Position numbers and translations under genes: made by a program. A DNA stretch of 64,000 nt. Source: an uncultured Trichococcus sp. (GTDB taxonomy: Bacteria; Bacillota; Bacilli; Lactobacillales; Aerococcaceae). Positions within the stretch are counted from its first letter, which is position 1. Each line of letters opens with the position of its first letter. Location: positions 2,029,001 to 2,093,000 of the forward strand of contig NZ_OY764015.1 in NCBI RefSeq assembly GCF_963667775.1, read 5' to 3'. The notes beneath the pieces are model-generated. The model saw only the letters and a program-made list of their open reading frames with translations. It searched no databases and was not told the origin of the DNA. This document shows, piece after piece, positions 33,098 through 41,121 of the stretch.

Positions 33098-34522
33098 ATG
33101 GAAAAAATAGCCAGCATCAAAGAAATTTTCCAGCAGACCAATCGCCTGCTGTTCAGCATCACCCTGATCCCCTTGCTGGTGATCAGCATCTTTTACACAC
33201 GCAATATCCTGATCTACCGAAGCGCGTTGGCGAACGTCGAGGAAGCGAATAGCGTTTTGACCATCGTTCAGGAAAATGTCTTGGAGGAACTGTGGGACCT
33301 GGTTTTCGGCCTCATCCAAGTCAGCGATTACGAGTCCGGCAACGAACTGGAAAAGGTGCGGCTCGCGGTCGAAGAGATCCAGGCCAACACCACTACCGCA
33401 AAGGAAGCCGCCAACCTGGATGTCGCTTTGCGGACACTGGACACGCTCGACCACTACATTTCCAAAATGGAAGGCAATATCGCAAACGAGCGGCCCTTCG
33501 ATGAGAACGAAGCCATCATGGTCCAGGTCGACGCCGTCACGGTCCTGCTTTACGCTATCCTGCAGGACTTTGTGCGCGTCGAAATCGAACTTGCGGGTAA
33601 AACCAGCGATGATATGCTTGTATCGCTCTATTACCTGATACTCTTTGAGCTCATCATCGTCCTCACCATCATCTACTCTGCAAAAAAAAATAACCGCTTT
33701 TTGACGCAGCAGATCCAGGAGCCGTTGAACGATCTGATCGTCCTTTCCGAGGAGCTGTCGCAAGGCCATCTCGATTACCGGGCAAAAGAGCCGGAAGTCG
33801 CTGAGCTGCGCGTCGTTACGAAAAGCATGAATGACATGGCGCACAATCTGCATGTGCTGATCGAAGAAAACGCCGTGAAGCAGTTCGATCTGGCGCAGAG
33901 CGAACTGCGGGTCCTGCAGGCGCAGATTACGCCCCACTTCATCTACAATACCCTTGATGCCATCCTGTCCTTGGCCGAACAAGGCAACAGCGAGCAGGTA
34001 AAGACGATGACCTACGCCCTTTCCGACTTCCTGCGGATTTCCTTAAGCAAAGGCCAGGACTGGATCACGATCGAGAAAGAGATCCGCCACGTCGAAGATT
34101 ATCTGACGATTCTGCAGATCCGCTACGGCGCCATGCTGACGTTCGCCATCGATATCCCCGAGGAAATCCTGCAAACGGAAGTGCTGAAGATGATCTTGCA
34201 GCCATTGGTGGAAAATGCGGTCTATCATGGAACCAAGCATGTCCGCCGCGCCGGGAAAGTGACCGTTGCGGCGACCGTTGCGGATGACACGATCCAGTTC
34301 CTCATAACAGATAACGGCATCGGCATGGAGGATGAGCGTCTGCTCGAAATCCGAAAACGGCTTGACCAAGCCACTGTCGATGATTCCGGCGAAGGCGGAT
34401 ATGGCCTTTACAATGTCCGCAAGCGGCTGTTGTTGTATTACGGCAACAGCGCTTCCCTCCAGATCGACAGTACCTACAGAAAAGGCACGGCCATCACAGT
34501 GACAGTACCGAAGATTACTTAA
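33098..34522 (+). CDS. YesM-type sensor histidine kinase
   Basis: A 474-residue membrane kinase. Two membrane helices (about 18-38 and 176-194) bracket a 135-residue extracytoplasmic helical domain without a classical Cache fold, suitable for contact with a binding protein. A HAMP-like linker follows (207-260). The phospho-acceptor is His280 in QITPHFIYNTLDAIL, and the HATPase has PLVENAVYHG and DNGIGM. It starts 13 bases after the lipoprotein gene behind GGAGG. Partner of the response regulator encoded next. Confidence 0.9.
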   Translation: MEKIASIKEIFQQTNRLLFSITLIPLLVISIFYTRNILIYRSALANVEEANSVLTIVQENVLEELWDLVFGLIQVSDYESGNELEKVRLAVEEIQANTTTAKEAANLDVALRTLDTLDHYISKMEGNIANERPFDENEAIMVQVDAVTVLLYAILQDFVRVEIELAGKTSDDMLVSLYYLILFELIIVLTIIYSAKKNNRFLTQQIQEPLNDLIVLSEELSQGHLDYRAKEPEVAELRVVTKSMNDMAHNLHVLIEENAVKQFDLAQSELRVLQAQITPHFIYNTLDAILSLAEQGNSEQVKTMTYALSDFLRISLSKGQDWITIEKEIRHVEDYLTILQIRYGAMLTFAIDIPEEILQTEVLKMILQPLVENAVYHGTKHVRRAGKVTVAATVADDTIQFLITDNGIGMEDERLLEIRKRLDQATVDDSGEGGYGLYNVRKRLLLYYGNSASLQIDSTYRKGTAITVTVPKIT

Positions 34523-34537
34523 AAGGAGCGAACATGC

Positions 34538-36112
34538 ATGTATAAAGTCTTTATAGTCGAGGATGAACACCTGATCCGGGACAACCTGCGGAACCAACTG
34601 TTGTCCCTCGCCGAAACGCATCCACTGATTTTTTCGGGGGAAGCCTCCGACGGGGAAATGGCCTTGGCCTCGATCATGGATGTCAAACCCGATATCCTGC
34701 TGACCGATATCCGGATGCCTTTCATGGACGGCCTGAGTTTGGCCAAGGAGGTCCGGAAAATTTTCCCTTGGATCCGCATCATCTTCATCAGCGGGTTCGA
34801 TGACTTCGAATATGCGCGCACCGCCATCCAAGTGCAGGCGGATGCCTATCTTTTGAAGCCGATCAAAGACACCGAGCTGATCCAAACGCTGGAGGCTGTC
34901 ATCACGGTATTGGAAAAACAAAAAGAGCCCCTCATGGACCGGGATCCGCAAGCGGATAATTTCGTTTTCGAGCTGAAAAAAAATCATTTCCTGAACGGCA
35001 TCTTCCGCGGAGAATTGTCGGTTCCGGAAGTGCTGCAGGAATCCGCCGCCTTGCAACGTTCGATTGTCGGGAAAAAGACTTGTGTCGTATTGGCCACCAA
35101 TCACTACGACAAGAACTTCGACGATTATTTCCGCTTCAGCAACTATCTGCATTTCCTTTTTGGAGCGGACGAAAGCATCATTTTCTCGAGCATCTCGTCG
35201 CGCTTCATCAAATTTTTGCTGATGGACAGCGACACGGACAGGCTGTTGGAAAAGAGTTACCAATTGGCTCAGACGCTCGTCCATGAACTGAAGGATGAAG
35301 AGGTGGAGGACCTGATCGTTTCGATCGGACCGATCGTCGAACGGCTCAGCGAAATCCCGCAAGCCTACCGCTACACGCAGAATATGCTCCAGACTTACGG
35401 GGTGCTGCGGACCGAACGCATCATCAGCTACGAGGACGACATCAAGGACGGCGAAGTTTCCCCGACGAATCCTTTTAAGCTCGATCTGGCCCAAAAAATT
35501 GCCCATACCGAAGCCGATGAACTGGAGGAACTGGTATTGGAGCTTCAGGGAACTCCCGGGGACACCGAAGAACGCAACCGCCTCTTCCGCTTTTTCGTGC
35601 TTACCGAATTAGGTCACCTTGTCCAAAAAAAGAAGCCCGGTTCGGAGCAGCCTTTGCTTGAAAAAATGAACGACCTGGATCAACTGGCGGCGGTGGCGGC
35701 AGATGCCGTTGAATATACCCAAACCATCGGAAAACTGCTGGCTTTTCTGATGTCGGCCCACATCAACCCTTCCATGTTGAAGTATCAGAGCGTCATCCAA
35801 AAAGCGTTGGGATTCATCAAGGAGAATTTCACCGAGCCGGATATCTCCCTGAATGTCGTCGCGGATGCCGTAAACCTGAGTCCGTCGCATTTCAGCACCA
35901 TCTTTTCGCAGTCTTTGGGGCAGACTTTCATCGATTTTCTGACCGAGTGCCGGCTGCAGCATGCCAAGGAGTTGTTGGCCGGGACGGATGATAAGCTGTC
36001 CGCCATCGCGATGGACATCGGCTACAACGATCCCAATTATTTCAGCTACCTCTTCAAAAAGAGGGAAGGCCAGACACCCAAAGAATTCCGAAGAATGCAT
36101 AGCAGAGCGTGA
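34538..36112 (+). CDS. YesN-type AraC response regulator
   Basis: A 524-residue regulator. The receiver domain (1-120) has Asp57 in LLTDIRMPFMDG. A long middle region (130-410) has no clear signature. The C-terminal AraC helix-turn-helix pair covers about 420-520 (DISLNVVADAVNLSPSHFS, LSAIAMDIGYNDPNYFSYLFK). With the kinase and lipoprotein it should activate the divergent chvE-mmsAB operon when the sugar is bound outside. AAGGAG precedes the ATG. The operon ends in a palindrome-rich region. Confidence 0.9.
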   Translation: MYKVFIVEDEHLIRDNLRNQLLSLAETHPLIFSGEASDGEMALASIMDVKPDILLTDIRMPFMDGLSLAKEVRKIFPWIRIIFISGFDDFEYARTAIQVQADAYLLKPIKDTELIQTLEAVITVLEKQKEPLMDRDPQADNFVFELKKNHFLNGIFRGELSVPEVLQESAALQRSIVGKKTCVVLATNHYDKNFDDYFRFSNYLHFLFGADESIIFSSISSRFIKFLLMDSDTDRLLEKSYQLAQTLVHELKDEEVEDLIVSIGPIVERLSEIPQAYRYTQNMLQTYGVLRTERIISYEDDIKDGEVSPTNPFKLDLAQKIAHTEADELEELVLELQGTPGDTEERNRLFRFFVLTELGHLVQKKKPGSEQPLLEKMNDLDQLAAVAADAVEYTQTIGKLLAFLMSAHINPSMLKYQSVIQKALGFIKENFTEPDISLNVVADAVNLSPSHFSTIFSQSLGQTFIDFLTECRLQHAKELLAGTDDKLSAIAMDIGYNDPNYFSYLFKKREGQTPKEFRRMHSRA

Positions 36113-36367
36113 CAGATGCACTGTGGTCGCAAGCGCCCAAGTGTATCATGTCTCTAAGCGATTAAAAATCGCAAGAGCCATGACAAATCCCGTGGGCGTG
36201 AAATTCCCCGCCAAATTGTCTTTGAAGGGGAAGCTCTTGTTGTCTTCAGACGTTTTACCCCGCCTAATAGGTTTTGGCGGGGTAAAACCTGTTGCCCTTG
36301 GACATTTTGGCCCGCCAAATGATTTTTGGCGGGGTATCTCTGAACGTAATTTAAATTTCCATAGAAA
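36113..36367. repeat. Palindrome cluster after the response regulator gene
   Basis: About 250 gene-free bases with three related stems. The best are GTTTTACCCCGCC/GGCGGGGTAAAAC (36252-36288) and CCCGCCAAA/TTTGGCGGG (36311-36333). A weaker CCCCGCC...GGGG copy lies near 36207-36230. All three carry the core CCCGCC. The transcript of the sensor operon would fold into a row of hairpins. Confidence 0.55.
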
Positions 36368-36369
36368 GA

Positions 36370-36414
36370 GGCTGTATCAAATCCAGAAAATTCAGTTCTG
36401 GTTCTGATACAGCC
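36370..36414. terminator. Terminator between convergent genes
   Basis: GGCTGTATCA (36370-36379) and TGATACAGCC (36405-36414) with inner CCAGAA/TTCTGG pairing; T-rich sequence follows on the plus strand. Confidence 0.75.
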
Positions 36415-36435
36415 CTTTCTTTTTGACGATATTCC

Positions 36436-37275
36436 CTAAACCATCCGCTGTTCCTTGGCGACTTGCGAAGGCGCAGTCCCGTAGTATTTTTTGAACAGTT
36501 TGCTGAAATGGTACGCGTCCTGATAGCCGACAGCCTGAGCGACTTCTTTTATGGTCCATTCTTCCTGCTTCAGCAGTTCCTTCGCATGCTTCAGGCGCAC
36601 GTGGATCAGGTAGTGGATCGGACTCAACCCGGTCGCTTCCTTGAATATTTTCGAAAGATGGGCCGGGCTGACGAAGAGTTGCTGCGCCAATTGTTCCAGC
36701 GTGATTTCTTCGGAATGATGGTTTTCCAAATAATAGACGGCATGGTTCACCAGATGCTGTTGGCGCACGGCAGTTTGGGAAAGCGCCGGCGGAAGCGTAT
36801 TATCGGATCTGTCCTCCAGACTGCGCAGCAACAACCCCAGCATCTCCAATATCAACCCTTTGCCCATCAGCTGATATTCGCTCCGCTGCTCGTTGAACTC
36901 CTTCGTCACCCGCCAGGCCTTCTCCATGAAGGCATCCGCATAACAGCCGAGATCCAGCAATGCGCGTTTGTTCGGAAAATGATTACGTGGAAGTCCGTTC
37001 AGTGAGACGTTTGTCAATCCGATATGCAGCTGATGGGAAAATGTGCCCTCTTTTTGCCGCTCCGCATGTTTTACGCCCGGGTTGAACAGCATAACGGTGC
37101 CGGTTCCCAAGTCCTGGCGGCTTCCGTCCACCAAGTAATCGGCTTCCCCTTCGAGCAGGATGCTGATTTCCAGAAAGTTGTGGCTGTGCGTTTTGGAACA
37201 GTTTCCGGCTTCGTTCAGCGGATCAAAAGCATAGAGAATCTCAGGATTAAATGTTTGTACGTGTGTATAGGCCAT
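36436..37275 (-). CDS. AraC-family regulator with cupin sensor domain
   Basis: A 279-residue AraC regulator. Residues 15-110 look like a cupin (SHNFLEISILLEGEADYLVDG, FNPGVKHAE), the usual small-molecule sensor. Residues 175-275 are the double helix-turn-helix (ITLEQLAQQLFVSPAHLSKIFK, TIKEVAQAVGYQDAYHFSKLF). It is divergent from a heterodimeric ABC exporter, the natural candidate target, with the palindrome AACAGTAACCTGTT at 37354-37367 between them. The ligand may be a sugar or an amphipathic compound. AGGA lies eight bases before the ATG. Confidence 0.88.
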   Translation of the reverse strand: MAYTHVQTFNPEILYAFDPLNEAGNCSKTHSHNFLEISILLEGEADYLVDGSRQDLGTGTVMLFNPGVKHAERQKEGTFSHQLHIGLTNVSLNGLPRNHFPNKRALLDLGCYADAFMEKAWRVTKEFNEQRSEYQLMGKGLILEMLGLLLRSLEDRSDNTLPPALSQTAVRQQHLVNHAVYYLENHHSEEITLEQLAQQLFVSPAHLSKIFKEATGLSPIHYLIHVRLKHAKELLKQEEWTIKEVAQAVGYQDAYHFSKLFKKYYGTAPSQVAKEQRMV

Positions 37276-37397
37276 CGCATAAGTCCTTTCTGTTGAATAC
37301 CCTTATATTGTACAGGAATCTGACGAAGAAAAGCCATTCTCATTCCTAAAAAAAACAGTAACCTGTTAACATACACTTTTTTGAGGAGGACTGTCTC

Positions 37398-39155
37398 ATG
37401 AATCATTATCAATGGATTTGGCGCTACGCACGGGCATACAAATCCAAAAGCTTACTGGCTTTATTATTTATTTTCCTGAATGCCCTCCTGATCATCATCA
37501 ATCCGCTCTTGGCGGGGGAACTGATCGACAAGGTCATCGATGGCGGGCAGGATAATTTGTTGGTGCCGATTTTGGCATTGATGATCGGCATCACGCTATT
37601 CCGGACGACCATCCGCTACAGCTACCAGATGCTGTTCGAGCGGATCGGCCAAAACACACTTTTTGTGTTGCGCCAGGACATGTACCGGAAACTGCAGGAG
37701 TTGGACTTCGACTTCTTCAACCATACCCGGGTCGGGGACATCATGGCCCGAATGACCGGGGATACCGATGCTATCCGTCATTTTGTTTCTTGGGTCACCT
37801 ACAACATCCTGGAAAGCATCCTCTGGTTCGTGATGGCTGTCGCGGTCATGGGAACGATCCACTTTCCGCTGATGCTGGCTTTGGTGGCCGTCACGCCGAT
37901 CATCTTCATCCTGACGCAAAAGATGTCCCGGAAAGCCTTCCCGCTTTTTTTCCAGATCAGGGAAAGCTTTTCCCGGCTGAATTCGATGGTGGAAGAAAAC
38001 ATCGGCGGCAACCGCATCGTCAAAGCGTTCGCGAGGGAAGACCATGAAATCGAAAAATTCACGAAGCACAACGAAGACTTCAAGCGCCGCAATCTGGATT
38101 CCGCAGCTGTATCCCGCACCTATCTCCCCTGGCTCGACGGCTTCGCCGGGACACTGAACGCGATCGCCTTAGTGCTCGGCGGCCTGTACGTCATCCGCGG
38201 GGAAATGTCGATGGGGGATCTGGTCGCCTTCAACGGCTTCCTCTGGATGCTCAACATGCCGATGCGCATGAGCGGTTGGCTCATCAACGATGTGCAGCGC
38301 TTCTCCGCTGCCTGCGTCAAAATTCGCGACATGCTCGATACGGAGGCGCAGATCCCGACCACCACTGCCGAGGAGCACCTCCGGATCAAAGGTACCGTAA
38401 CATTCGACGACGTCTCCTTCGCCTTCTCTGATGACCCCGGAACGGACATCCTGTCCCACGTTTCCTTTACGGTCGGTCCGGGCCAGACGTTGGGAATCTT
38501 GGGCGAAACCGGCTCAGGCAAGACGACGCTCGTCAACCTGGTGGGAAGATTCTACGATCCCACTTCAGGAACCGTCCTGATCGACGGCAAAAATGCCAAG
38601 GACTACCCGGTCCGCCAATTGCGGGAAAATATCGCCATGGTCATGCAGGATGTTTTCCTGTTTTCCGATACGATCGAGGACAACATCGCTTTCGGCAATC
38701 CGCAAGTGGACCGTTCCTATATCCAACAAATGGCCCGGATCGCAGATGCGGACGGCTTCATCACCAGCATGCCCCAAGGATACGCAACGATTGTCGGTGA
38801 ACGCGGAGTGGGCTTGTCGGGCGGGCAAAAGCAGCGTATTTCTTTGGCCCGGGCATTGGCGAAGGATCCGGCCATCCTGATTTTGGACGACACCACTTCC
38901 GCGGTCGACATGGAAACCGAATCGAAGATCCAACAGGAGTTGCTTGGATTGACGGAAAACAAAACGACCTTCATCATCGCCCACCGGATTTCGTCGGTGC
39001 GGGATGCGGATCTGATCCTGATGATGGAAAAAGGCCAAGTCGTCGAACAAGGAACCCATGCGGAACTTTTGGCGAAGCGCGGCAAATACTATGACGTTTA
39101 CTGCAAACAACTCGGATTGACGGGAGGGGAAAACAATGGCACGCAACACGTATGA
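37398..39155 (+). CDS. ABC exporter half, degenerate ATPase site (BmrC/LmrC-like)
   Basis: A 585-residue half-transporter: six membrane helices in 1-310 and an ATPase domain in 340-575. Walker A is GETGSGKTT and the signature LSGGQKQ. Walker B is followed by Asp instead of the catalytic Glu (ILILDDTTSAVD). This is the mark of the inactive site in heterodimeric exporters such as BmrCD and LmrCD, which pump drugs and lipids outward. Its partner gene overlaps by 20 bases. GGAGG stands before the ATG at 37398. Confidence 0.9.
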   Translation: MNHYQWIWRYARAYKSKSLLALLFIFLNALLIIINPLLAGELIDKVIDGGQDNLLVPILALMIGITLFRTTIRYSYQMLFERIGQNTLFVLRQDMYRKLQELDFDFFNHTRVGDIMARMTGDTDAIRHFVSWVTYNILESILWFVMAVAVMGTIHFPLMLALVAVTPIIFILTQKMSRKAFPLFFQIRESFSRLNSMVEENIGGNRIVKAFAREDHEIEKFTKHNEDFKRRNLDSAAVSRTYLPWLDGFAGTLNAIALVLGGLYVIRGEMSMGDLVAFNGFLWMLNMPMRMSGWLINDVQRFSAACVKIRDMLDTEAQIPTTTAEEHLRIKGTVTFDDVSFAFSDDPGTDILSHVSFTVGPGQTLGILGETGSGKTTLVNLVGRFYDPTSGTVLIDGKNAKDYPVRQLRENIAMVMQDVFLFSDTIEDNIAFGNPQVDRSYIQQMARIADADGFITSMPQGYATIVGERGVGLSGGQKQRISLARALAKDPAILILDDTTSAVDMETESKIQQELLGLTENKTTFIIAHRISSVRDADLILMMEKGQVVEQGTHAELLAKRGKYYDVYCKQLGLTGGENNGTQHV

Positions 39156-40917
39156 TGTCGATGAAAGTTTAGAGCAAGAATTCAACTGGGGCCATTACCG
39201 GCGCTTGGCCGGCTATATCCGCCCCTACAAAAAACCAATTTCAAAAATATTGGCTGTCATCATTCTGGCGAATATCGCCGGCATGGCGGGACCTTACTTC
39301 ACAAAAATTGCAATCGATGATCTGATACCGGCAGGAAATGTGCCTCAACTGTTGGGTTTGGGTGGCATCTTCATCCTTTCCCTTGTGCTGATCGGCTGGT
39401 GCATGCGCTATCGGATCTATGCCATCACCGAAGTCGGCCAGGATATTCTGAAAGACATGCGCTACGATATTTTTGCGCATCTGCAGCGCCTGCCGTTTGC
39501 TTACTTCGACAACCGGCCCCACGGCAAGATTTTGATCCGCGTAGTCAATTACATCAATACGCTGAGCGACCTGTTGAGCAACGGTCTCATCAATCTGATT
39601 TCTGACCTTTTCAACGTAGTGATCACATTGGGCTTCATGCTCCTCATAGATGTGCGTTTGACGCTTTACAGCATGGCTCTTTTGCCGGTACTGTTCGGAT
39701 TGGTGCTGTTCATCAAGAAGCGCCAGCGGATAGCCTTTCAGATTTTGAGCAACAAACAGTCCAATCTCAACGCCTATATCCACGAAAGCATTTCGGGAAT
39801 CAAAATCACCCAATCGTTTGCCCGCGAACAGGTCAATTATGACATCTTCAATGAAGTCAGCGAGGAATACCGGACGTCTTGGATGAAAGCCGTCAAAATC
39901 CAATTCCTGATGTGGCCGGGTGTGCTGAATATTTCGGTACTGACGACCTGCCTGATCTATTTTGTGGGCATCCGTCAGATTGGTGTATCCGTGTCGACCG
40001 GAACATTGATCGCCTTCATCGGCTACATCAACAATTTCTGGAATCCCGTCATCAATATCGGGAACTTCTATAATTCCTTGATCACAGCCACGGCCTATTT
40101 GGAGCGCATCTTCGAAACATTGGACGAAGTGCCTTCCATCCAGGATGCGCCGGACGCCTACGAGTTGCCTCCGGTCAAAGGCGCAGTCGACTTCGAAAAT
40201 GTAACCTTCCGTTATGAGGAAGGCAAAGATATTTTGCACAAGGTCAACTTCCATATCGAACCGGGACAGAGCATCGCTTTGGTCGGGCCAACAGGTGCGG
40301 GCAAAACGACCGTCATCAATCTGCTGAGTCGGTTCTACGACATCAATGAAGGCAGCGTCAAAATCGATGGTCACGACGTGCGCGATGTCACCCTCGGCTC
40401 TTTGCGCAGCCAGATGGGCGTCATGCTGCAAGATACTTTCATCTTCTCCGGTACGATTCTGGAAAACATCCGCTACGGCAAGCTCGATGCAACCGAGGAG
40501 GAAGTGATCGCAGCCGCGAAAGTTGTACGCGCCCATGATTTCATTCAAAACCTGAAGGACGGCTACCATACCGTTGTCGAGGAGCGCGGCAGCACCCTTT
40601 CGGCTGGCCAACGGCAATTGCTCTCCTTTGCCCGGGCCCTGCTTGCCGATCCGAAAATCTTGATTCTCGACGAAGCGACTGCCAGCATCGATACACGGAC
40701 AGAAGAATTGCTGCAGGAAGGTCTCCAGAAACTGCTGAAAGACCGTACTTCCTTCATCATCGCCCACCGGCTTTCGACAATCAAGAACAGCTCCCGAATC
40801 TTCTACGTGGCAGGCGGCAACATCGCCGAAGCTGGCACCCATGAAGAATTGATGGCCCAAAAAGGCCTGTATCACCATCTCTACCAATCCCAATACGACC
40901 TGCTGCAGGCCGTGTGA
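39136..40917 (+). CDS. ABC exporter half, catalytic subunit (BmrD/LmrD-like)
   Basis: A 593-residue half-transporter with an N-terminal extension of about 25 residues, six membrane helices and a C-terminal ATPase. Walker A is GPTGAGKTT and Walker B ends in the canonical ILDEATASID. The signature reads LSAGQRQ instead of LSGGQ. Because ATP sites form between subunits, the canonical site here is completed by LSGGQ of the partner, and the changed residues pair up in the second, weak site. Together they form one heterodimeric multidrug-type exporter. Substrate unknown. Confidence 0.9.
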   Translation: MARNTYDVDESLEQEFNWGHYRRLAGYIRPYKKPISKILAVIILANIAGMAGPYFTKIAIDDLIPAGNVPQLLGLGGIFILSLVLIGWCMRYRIYAITEVGQDILKDMRYDIFAHLQRLPFAYFDNRPHGKILIRVVNYINTLSDLLSNGLINLISDLFNVVITLGFMLLIDVRLTLYSMALLPVLFGLVLFIKKRQRIAFQILSNKQSNLNAYIHESISGIKITQSFAREQVNYDIFNEVSEEYRTSWMKAVKIQFLMWPGVLNISVLTTCLIYFVGIRQIGVSVSTGTLIAFIGYINNFWNPVINIGNFYNSLITATAYLERIFETLDEVPSIQDAPDAYELPPVKGAVDFENVTFRYEEGKDILHKVNFHIEPGQSIALVGPTGAGKTTVINLLSRFYDINEGSVKIDGHDVRDVTLGSLRSQMGVMLQDTFIFSGTILENIRYGKLDATEEEVIAAAKVVRAHDFIQNLKDGYHTVVEERGSTLSAGQRQLLSFARALLADPKILILDEATASIDTRTEELLQEGLQKLLKDRTSFIIAHRLSTIKNSSRIFYVAGGNIAEAGTHEELMAQKGLYHHLYQSQYDLLQAV

Positions 40918-41035
40918 AGAAGGGCTAACCCGTGAAGCTAGACATCTTTTAGATGCATGAACCCCTGTGCAAATATATGAGACAACTGCGGTGATGCTCT
41001 TCTATGTTTGAAAAAATAAATGGATCTCATTACGT

Positions 41036-41097
41036 CGAAAAAAGATGCGCTACCGCGCCTAGGAGCCACTGCTCCAAGGCCGGTAACGCATCTTTTT
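41036..41097. terminator. Bidirectional terminator
   Basis: AAAGATGCG (41041-41049) and CGCATCTTT (41087-41095) with inner TACCG/CGGTA pairing, between the exporter and phosphoketolase genes. Confidence 0.8.
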
Positions 41098-41121
41098 GAT
41101 TTTTTAACAGTCTTTCTTACA

